Source: an uncultured Bacilli bacterium
GTDB taxonomy: Bacteria; Bacillota_I; Bacilli_A; RFN20; CAG-631
Length of the DNA stretch: 64,000 bases
Reading direction: 5' to 3'
Assembly (NCBI GenBank): GCA_934201705.1
Contig: CAKPXF010000014.1
Span: forward strand, 5,741-69,740
Shown here: positions 62,442-64,000 of the stretch, piece by piece
Numbering within the stretch: position 1 is the stretch's first letter
How the letters are laid out: each line of letters opens with the position of its first letter
Position numbers and translations under genes: made by a program
The notes under the pieces: generated by a model
Told to the model about the DNA's origin: nothing
What the model saw: only the letters and a program-made list of their open reading frames with translations
The model's database searches: none

Positions 62442-64000
62442 ATGAAATCATTAAAAAAACTATTACTTTTAACTTTAATAATTATAATTATTACTTCATT
62501 TTTTTATCTTGTTGGACTAGCGCTACCTTCTCCTAAAATGAATCATAGTAATGAAATTACGATTTATGGTAATAAAGATAGGGCTATTCAACAAATTCAT
62601 TATGAAAATGAAGGAAAATATTTAACAATAGATGAAATAAATAAAGATTTTATCTATGCTTTTATTGCTAGTGAGGATGATAATTTTAATAATCATTTTG
62701 GCTTTTCACTTAAAGGAATAAGTAGAGCAATGATTAATAATATTCTTACAAGCACAAACAGTGGTGGTTCAACAATTACTCAACAGTTAGCAAGATCATT
62801 ATATTATGATAATGATAAAACTATTTTAAGGAAAATAAAAGAAGCATTTATGACTATTAGAATAGAAACACATTATAGTAAAGATGAAATTATTGAGGAA
62901 TATTTAAACAATATTTTTTTAGGGCATAATGTTTATGGAATAGAAGAGGCTAGTAATTACTATTTTAGCAAAAGTAACAAAGATTTAACGCTTAATGAAG
63001 TTTGCTTAATTGTAGGAATTGCCAATGCTCCAAATTTAAATGCACCAGATATTAATTATGAAAATGCTATAAAAAGAAAAAATTATGTTTTAAAAAAATT
63101 GTATAAAATTGATTATATTGATAAAGTAACATACAATAATTTATTAAATAAAAATCCTATAATAAAAATTAATAAGAAAAGCTTTAAAAATCCAATTACT
63201 CCTTTTTATTTTTATATAAAGAATTTTTTAGAAAAATATAAATTCAACACAAAAAAAATATTGGCAAATGGAATAAAGGTTTATACGACTGTTGATTATG
63301 ATTTGCAAACAAAACTAATAAATTTAATTAAAAAGGAAAATCCAAATGATAATAGCCAAATAAGTGCTATTATTTTTAAAGTAAATAGCGGTGATGTACT
63401 GGCAATGTCTGGAGGATATGATGTAGACGATGAATATTTAAGATGCTTATATTCAATTAGACCAGTAGGTTCAACAATTAAACCATTACTATATTATTTA
63501 GCTTTAAAATGTAAGATGAATCCATTGACGTATTTAAATTGTAAGCAAACAACCTTTAATATATTAGGATATGAGCCATTTTCGCCAACTAATGCTTCTA
63601 ACAATTATGCAAGCCATGAAATTAACATGATACAAGCAGTTGGATTAAGTGACAATATTTATGCAACTAAAGCCTTACTATATGTTGGGTTTGATAATTT
63701 TTACAAGTTAATAAATAAATTTGGTATTAAAGGGGATGTTGTCCCTTCATCAGCTTTAGGAATTAATGAAACGAGCCTTATTAATCTTACAAGTATTTAT
63801 AATTGCTTTGCTTCACTTGGAACATACTACGCTCCAAGAATAATAAAAAAAATTACTGATTATAAAGGAAATGTATTGTTTTTAAACAATCCAAAAGTTT
63901 CTAAAAAGCTTGAAACACCCTATGTATATTTACTAAACCAGCTATTAAGAGCTCCATTTGATAAAAATTTAATAGATTATACAAAGCCAACTTTAATTAA
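62442..64000 (+). CDS. Class A penicillin-binding protein, 3' end missing
   Basis: At least 519 residues, open to the end of the window. GGTGGG precedes the ATG. An N-terminal membrane anchor (5-27) is followed by a GT51 glycosyltransferase domain: SEDDNFNNHFGFSLKG (catalytic Glu78), GGSTITQQLAR, and EYLNNIFLGHNVYGIEEAS. The transpeptidase domain follows, with the SxxK motif STIK (Ser344, Lys347) and SDN (403-405). The KTG motif must lie past the window. The protein polymerises and cross-links peptidoglycan. It is divergent from argS. Confidence 0.93.
   Translation, partial: MKSLKKLLLLTLIIIIITSFFYLVGLALPSPKMNHSNEITIYGNKDRAIQQIHYENEGKYLTIDEINKDFIYAFIASEDDNFNNHFGFSLKGISRAMINNILTSTNSGGSTITQQLARSLYYDNDKTILRKIKEAFMTIRIETHYSKDEIIEEYLNNIFLGHNVYGIEEASNYYFSKSNKDLTLNEVCLIVGIANAPNLNAPDINYENAIKRKNYVLKKLYKIDYIDKVTYNNLLNKNPIIKINKKSFKNPITPFYFYIKNFLEKYKFNTKKILANGIKVYTTVDYDLQTKLINLIKKENPNDNSQISAIIFKVNSGDVLAMSGGYDVDDEYLRCLYSIRPVGSTIKPLLYYLALKCKMNPLTYLNCKQTTFNILGYEPFSPTNASNNYASHEINMIQAVGLSDNIYATKALLYVGFDNFYKLINKFGIKGDVVPSSALGINETSLINLTSIYNCFASLGTYYAPRIIKKITDYKGNVLFLNNPKVSKKLETPYVYLLNQLLRAPFDKNLIDYTKPTLI

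Noticed and set aside
1..64000. Mycoplasma-type code with TGA as Trp
   Set aside because: Trp is encoded by TGG in conserved genes, and the XRE gene at 53320 ends with TGA at an ATGA overlap. No conserved gene needs TGA read-through.

Overview
The window is AT-rich DNA from a low-GC Gram-positive bacterium, most likely an uncultured, host-associated anaerobe of the class Bacilli (Erysipelotrichales/RF39/Acholeplasma-like). The evidence is: an RNA polymerase delta subunit gene (rpoE); strong AGGAGG-type ribosome sites; a SAM-I riboswitch before metK; many lipoproteins with a Gram-positive lipobox; and ATP-dependent PEP carboxykinase with a 2-hydroxyacyl-CoA dehydratase activase-like system, both typical of fermenters. 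The genetic code is standard: Trp is TGG, and TGA is a stop at 53791-53793. A class A penicillin-binding protein, a VanZ-like protein and a polysaccharide deacetylase show that the cell has a wall.

Layout. 1-7.7 kb is a tight plus-strand glycan-degradation operon: an Ig-like surface protein cut by the window edge, a GH31 glucosidase-like enzyme, two GH28-like beta-helix lipoproteins and a GH127-like (alpha/alpha)6 enzyme. This looks like pectin or plant-glycan use. 7.8-9.7 kb holds a PPC-domain protein and a lipoprotein with a Ser/Glu linker and a barnase-like RNase domain. 9.9-13 kb holds pckA, a PAP2 phosphatase and a beta-phosphoglucomutase. 13-18 kb has a giant lipoprotein (minus strand), a probably leaderless XRE-membrane regulator and a DMT transporter. 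18.1-22.3 kb is an activase/dehydratase-like system split over two overlapping genes. 22.4-31.6 kb is mixed: a Lys-rich DUF2188 protein, a HAD phosphatase, asnA, a methyltransferase-like protein, a GH26-like lipoprotein, membrane proteins, a candidate structured RNA, and a MerR regulator facing a textbook MerR-type promoter before a diaminopentanoate-dehydrogenase-like gene.

31.7-34.5 kb is a two-gene convergent module: a DUF4143-type AAA ATPase and an AlbA_2/Schlafen-like regulator. Both outer flanks carry related repeat motifs over their promoters. 34.8-40.5 kb has a cytoplasmic GH43 and two tandem paralogous membrane proteins, one with an extra C-terminal zinc ribbon. 41-44.8 kb is glnA-pyrG and a cytidylate-kinase-like gene, preceded by a duplicated promoter segment. 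44.8-47.8 kb holds VanZ, the deacetylase, a TSCPD protein, a 57-residue ORF, the SAM-I riboswitch and metK. 47.8-58.7 kb holds two CPA2 antiporters, an aminotransferase/DUF3737 pair, a TetR/methyltransferase operon with a clear promoter and operator, an XRE/small-protein pair, an NCS2 purine permease, a LysR regulator and MgtC. 58.8-64 kb has a MATE exporter, rpoE, argS and a class A PBP that runs off the window.

How the parts work together. The extracellular lipoprotein hydrolases (GH28, GH26) and cytoplasmic glycosidases (GH31, GH43, GH127-like) suggest outside cutting and inside finishing of plant or host glycans. pckA and pgmB handle the central carbon flow. No prophage, transposase, CRISPR array, tRNA or rRNA was seen. 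The strongest candidates for something undescribed are the repeat-flanked ATPase/AlbA_2 module, the membrane-anchored barnase-like protein without an adjacent barstar, the nested-hairpin RNA at 28803-28882, and the tandem membrane paralogs.
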